Assembly: GCA_038496445.1 (NCBI GenBank)
Contig: JALMLS010000033.1
Coordinates: 24,676 to 88,675 of the forward strand
Direction: 5' to 3'
Length of the DNA stretch: 64,000 bases
Source: Trichosphaerium sp. ATCC 40318
Taxonomy: Eukaryota > Discosea > Flabellinia > Trichosidae
The position numbers and the translations under genes are program-made. This document shows positions 57,734 through 64,000 of the stretch, one piece after another. How positions within the stretch are numbered: the first letter of the stretch is position 1; each line of letters starts with the position of its first letter. The notes under the pieces are model-generated. The model was given only the letters and a program-made list of their open reading frames with translations, made no database searches and was not told the origin of the DNA.

Positions 57734-57899
57734 ATGCAATTTATCAAATTACTCGTTTCATGCTTTGCTCTGTTAGCGCTATTTTGCATGCTATTGGTAT
57801 GATGGTAGTCTTGGCAGTATAGCGTTGATCAAAGCAAAGCTCAACGAAAAGAATCAAAAGGGTTCATGTACCTCTTTAGAGTATCGAGCCATGATGTAA
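57734..57899 (+). CDS. Possible small secreted peptide, frame-broken
   Basis: ATG 57734 opens a clear signal peptide (MQFIKLLVSCFALLALF). It continues sensibly only if one T of the TTTT run near 57781-57784 is ignored, giving CYWYDGSLGSIALIKAKLNE and a stop at 57897-57899 (about 54 residues). Without the shift the frame stops after MLLV. No family; the evidence is the signal peptide and one open tail. Confidence 0.25.
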
Positions 57900-58002
57900 G
57901 AACAAACGGTCGGCGGACACTGTTTGTCAAGATTAAAGAAACAATCTTGTTAACGAAGTGAAGGACTTTAAGCCAGCCTTTTTGGCTTAATAAACATATT
58001 TT

Positions 58003-58075
58003 TATCCTTAGCTCAGTTGGTTGAGCGGGAAGCTCTTAACTGTAGGGTTACGGGATCTAGACGGATACATGCACG
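58003..58075 (+). pseudogene. tRNA-Lys-like relic
   Basis: Starts TTATCCTTAGCTCAGTTGG with A box and D arm, and an anticodon-like loop CTCTTAA (CTT) in a stem that no longer pairs well (GGAAG against CTGTA). The T arm is broken (ACGGGATCTAGACGGAT). It resembles the tRNA-Lys genes at 50441 and 53293 but cannot form a good cloverleaf. Either a decayed gene or a tRNA-derived repeat. Confidence 0.55.
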
Positions 58076-58213
58076 CGAACATTCCGAAAAACAAAAACGA
58101 TATCACGTGATAGTGACATTTAGTATTGTAAAGGAACTGATAAAACTGATTTTATTGCTGCTTTTGTATTGATATCTGCAATAAATAAAAAAAGACTTAG
58201 TGTCGATTATTGT

Positions 58214-61057
<2,844 letters not shown>

Positions 61058-61229
61058 TGTGAATAAACAACAAGGACAGATTTGGGCGACAAAAACTTTT
61101 TACATTTTTCGTATTTGAGCACGAAACCCAACAAAGTTTTATTGCGTTAATACCACATTTGGTGTCGTGTTTGGACGACAGCAATAATACAGCCGTTACA
61201 ATTGTGAAACAATTATGGATGACGAATAA
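61058..61229. promoter_or_regulatory. Short divergent intergenic region
   Basis: 172 bases between the AGPS start (minus) and the TONSL-like start (plus); presumably a shared promoter. No recognisable element. Confidence 0.45.
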
Positions 61230-64000
61230 ATGTCGACAGGGAGAGCCTCTGCGCGCCTGAAGGGCAAGACAGTACTATTTCCTGCTCAAATACATTTAAA
61301 TGAGGCCGCGCTACCCTGTAATAATCAATTGAGCGATTTCGTTGCTAAAGGTATTAAAAACTCGTTGGTTATGAATAACATAATATTTGTAGACGACTTC
61401 TCTACGCTGAAACAAAAACAGGTTTGTAGTGGTTATTTTTTCTTCTAACTACTCGTACAGACATTTCATGAGCTTGAACCTCCCGTAGCAGACAATTTCC
61501 ACTCGCCTACGGCAGAAAAATCAAAGGAAAAACGGTTATCAGCTCTACAAGTACACAAACGCCTAAATTCAGCGTAACCTACAAGAAACGAATAACAATT
61601 ACCTAGAAATTTAACCGCGATAGAGAACGGGCGCGTTTCTCGAAACTTCGAAAACAGGCCATCCCAGACCTTCTATCAATACCAGATGGATCAAAAAAAT
61701 CTCTTCCAATATTTGATGATCCTTCACAGTACGTTTAGCTATACAATTTGCACGTGCAAGTTGGCTAAACTTGTTGTTGTAAAACATTTCAACTCTAATT
61801 TCTCTTACTTTATGTAGGTCTCAAAAAAGCGGAAGTACATTATTCTCAAATGGTAGGAGTGCTAGAACAGTGTTTGGGAGGGATGACAGTGATGAAGATA
61901 GCTTGGAGAACCTAGAAAAGTGCGTTTTGTTTTTTGTTATATTTGCTTTGTCGTGTTGATTATTTTGTAGAGCAAGCGACATCGAGGATGAGGTTAGCTT
62001 CATATCAAACAAAAGGGTTGCTTTTTAACATACTTTAGATACCTGATATCCCAGCATTCCGAGACGACTTTATCGTCAATGACGTTGAAATGGGTACTTG
62101 AAGTTTTTTTTCGAATTCTTAGTAATGTATTAGTCTATGATCCTTTATTTCCTACCAATGACACAACACGATCCCCAAGTCCAAAAAAGAAATCCCCATT
62201 CAAACGGCGATTGTCTCCTAAAAAGGAACGTAAAAAGAGAAATTTTATTGATATGGTGCATGACGATGACGAAGGCAGTACAGTCGACGAGCATCATAGA
62301 CCAAGCAAAAAGTGAGTAATGCCTTTATTTTTTATTGTTATTTAACTCACCATTATTGTAGAGCACGTATAGATTCTGCAGTAAACGACATCATGATCAT
62401 CGATTCACCTCACCAGTCAAGTAATAGAATTCCACAGTTTAAACCAGACGAACGTGTCAATATCAGTGATGACGAAAGTAAAGATGATATGGCTATTGAT
62501 ACTGTTTCTTCGAGTTCTAGGCGAAATGTACTAGTCTACAGACTTTTTCCATCTTGGATTACCTATGTTTTCTTACAGCACACTAGTCGCGTTCTAGTGG
62601 ATTTGTGGTTGTTGTTGCTCCTAAAGGTGGTTCAGAGATGAGACTTTATGTGCAAGTACCACGAGGAGTTGATATTGAGGCCGTACGCCTATAAACACAG
62701 CTATGTTGTCTAAGTCATCTATTTAGTTGACCGTTGAGCGATTTTGTGCAATTGTGATAACAAGATACAGCAAAAAAACTAAAATAGATGAAAAGGCTGT
62801 AAAAGTAAATGCTTTCAAGCTAAAAGGAGAATATGACATGGACCCTGATGATCTTGTATATAATGATATTGTAGATCCATCCGTTGATGCTTATCGCATA
62901 GAGATTGAAGGTATGTTAAGAGATTTCTAACCCGTTTTCTCGAACGTGCAGCTCTAATCGAAACATTTAGTTAAAGAAAAAACAATGGCAGATATCTACG
63001 CTTCCGAATACAACCCAAAAGTTCGTATGTTATCAGCTCTGAAGGAATCTGAGGAGAAAAGTGAGCTCAAAGTTGAAGAACGTAGCCAAGCTGATGTTGC
63101 ACTTAAACTTATCCGCGACTCGCATCGTCCTAAGATCAATAAGCTGATGTTTTGGCGTGGTGCCTTGCTTGGTTCGTAGTTTTTTTATGCACGTAGCGCT
63201 ATGAGCTTTACGTGATTAGTTTATGTTTGTTTTACAGCAAATAACCTCTTATATAGCACAGAGCACAGCTAAGCAATTCGCACAAGTGTTACATCATGAA
63301 AACTTAGCAAATCTCACGTTATTGGATTTCAGCGATAATAACTTACAACACCCTTACATTAGCAATATTCTAAAGGCTGCCAGTGGGTTGAAGCACTTGA
63401 AGACTTTAAACCTTTCAGATAACCACCTTTGCAATTCAAGTATACATCAGCTATGCATGGTATTACTACAATGTGGTAAACTAGAGGTATTGGAGCTAGC
63501 TGGTTGCTGGATTGATCAAACATTGATTTCTCTGTTGCTAAAGCAGAAAGTACGTCAAAAACATGCCTCACGTTTACTAGTTTAACGGGATTATCGTTAG
63601 GTGTTTGGCCACGCACGTAGCCTACATACTTTGGACCTTTCTCGTAATAATATATCTGGTGAAGGTTTAAGAGATTTCTTTTTGTATTATAGTAGAGATT
63701 GGGCTGATAGGCAGTGCCCACTAAAGGTATGAGCTTTTCTTGGGGTTATTTTGTAGAGCGTCCTGGGTCTTCAATGTCAACCTAAGGAGACCATTCTTTC
63801 TGTACAAGCTGACGCGTTTATTGTAGAATTTCATCCTTAAAGATAACTTTGGTTCTTCTTGTTGCTCTGGGATATCTGTCGCTCTTAAAGACTTTCTTGT
63901 TACAGTAAGACTGAACAAACTTATTTTATCGGGTAGTCATTTAGATGATAAATTCATTTCTGGTCTGCGCTCTGGATTATCGTTAAGTTCTTCAATTCAA
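61230..64000 (+). CDS. TONSL-like protein (acidic region, ubiquitin-like domain, leucine-rich repeats), 5' part
   Basis: ATG 61230 (MSTGRASARLKGKTVLFPAQ). A long charged, disordered part with SP-rich basic patches follows (RSPSPKKKSPFKRRLSPKKE, near 62172-62235) and acidic stretches (SDDESKDDMAIDT). A ubiquitin-like fold comes near 62610-62910 (MRLYVQVPRGVDIE, LTVERFCAIVITRYSKKTKI), then KVRMLSALKESEE and leucine-rich repeats (ANLTLLDFSDNNLQ, LKHLKTLNLSDNHLCNSSIH, CGKLEVLELAGCWIDQTLIS, SLHTLDLSRNNISGEGLRDF). The window ends inside the LRRs. This order is that of the C-terminal half of TONSL/Tonsoku, a replication-fork repair scaffold. The N-terminal TPRs and ankyrin repeats of TONSL are absent here. 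Confidence 0.72.

Noticed and set aside
57734-57899. A 21-base intron in the small secreted peptide gene
   Set aside because: GTATGATGG...GGCAG would be far shorter than other introns here; a single-base frame break at the T run explains the sequence better.

Overview
The window is nuclear DNA from an unidentified unicellular eukaryote. It is gene-dense and AT-rich (about 37% G+C by eye). Genes are split by many short introns of roughly 35-150 bases. Donors are very often GTACGT rather than GTAAGT, and acceptors are TAG or CAG. Neighbouring genes lie 70-250 bases apart, often divergently. Gene content is protist-like: mucin-like Pro/Thr linkers, ankyrin, F-box and bacterial-looking repeat proteins, peroxisomal AGPS, TONSL-like and RhoGAP proteins. 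A SAR, amoebozoan or other free-living protist would fit, but I cannot place it. CDS coordinates are gene spans that include introns.

Layout. 1-6.05 kb: the 3' part of a NagB/PIG-L (LmbE) fusion enzyme, then an ankyrin gene that may be spliced to a Sir2 deacetylase. 6.05-7.45 kb: a decayed coding-like stretch. 7.45-8.3 kb: a class I methyltransferase. 8.6-17.2 kb: two near-identical secreted zinc metallopeptidase genes in inverted, head-to-head orientation around a 1.9 kb spacer. 17.6-18.5 kb: an F-box-like gene. 18.7-25.5 kb: a very large single-pass membrane protein with lamin-tail domains, a CotH-like region, FN3, a Pro/Thr mucin stalk, a transmembrane helix and a Cys-pair tail. 25.6-29.3 kb: a cytosolic 5'-nucleotidase and a sodium:solute symporter. 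29.4-37.3 kb: a tandem duplication of an unknown small gene plus a cytochrome P450, with signs of decay.

37.3-38.6 kb: a short inverted repeat made of tRNA-derived sequence. 38.6-45 kb: an unrecognised helical nuclear-type protein, an LYR-motif mitochondrial protein, an F-box-like protein with YwqK/MORN-type repeats, and an L-xylulose-reductase-like SDR. 45.2-49.1 kb: a secreted GH116 glycosidase with PAN/apple-like insertions. 49.1-54.6 kb: a leucine-rich-repeat F-box gene and its fragment, two tRNA-Lys(CTT) genes in 300-base inverted repeats around 2.4 kb, and a filamin-repeat protein. 54.7-58.1 kb: a VPS13-C-motif/RhoGAP fusion, a second YwqK-repeat gene, a possible small secreted peptide and a tRNA relic. 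58.2-64 kb: alkyl-DHAP synthase (ether lipids) and, divergently, a gene matching the C-terminal half of TONSL that runs off the window.

Cross-cutting signals. CACGTG is strikingly frequent, including inside introns. Several genes carry single-base frame breaks, mostly at homopolymers, which may be assembly errors or real decay. Four tRNA-like copies sit outside the intact tRNA genes. The most interesting loci are the CotH/lamin-tail receptor, the inverted protease pair next to it, the VPS13-C/RhoGAP fusion, the F-box/YwqK proteins and the tRNA-derived inverted repeats.
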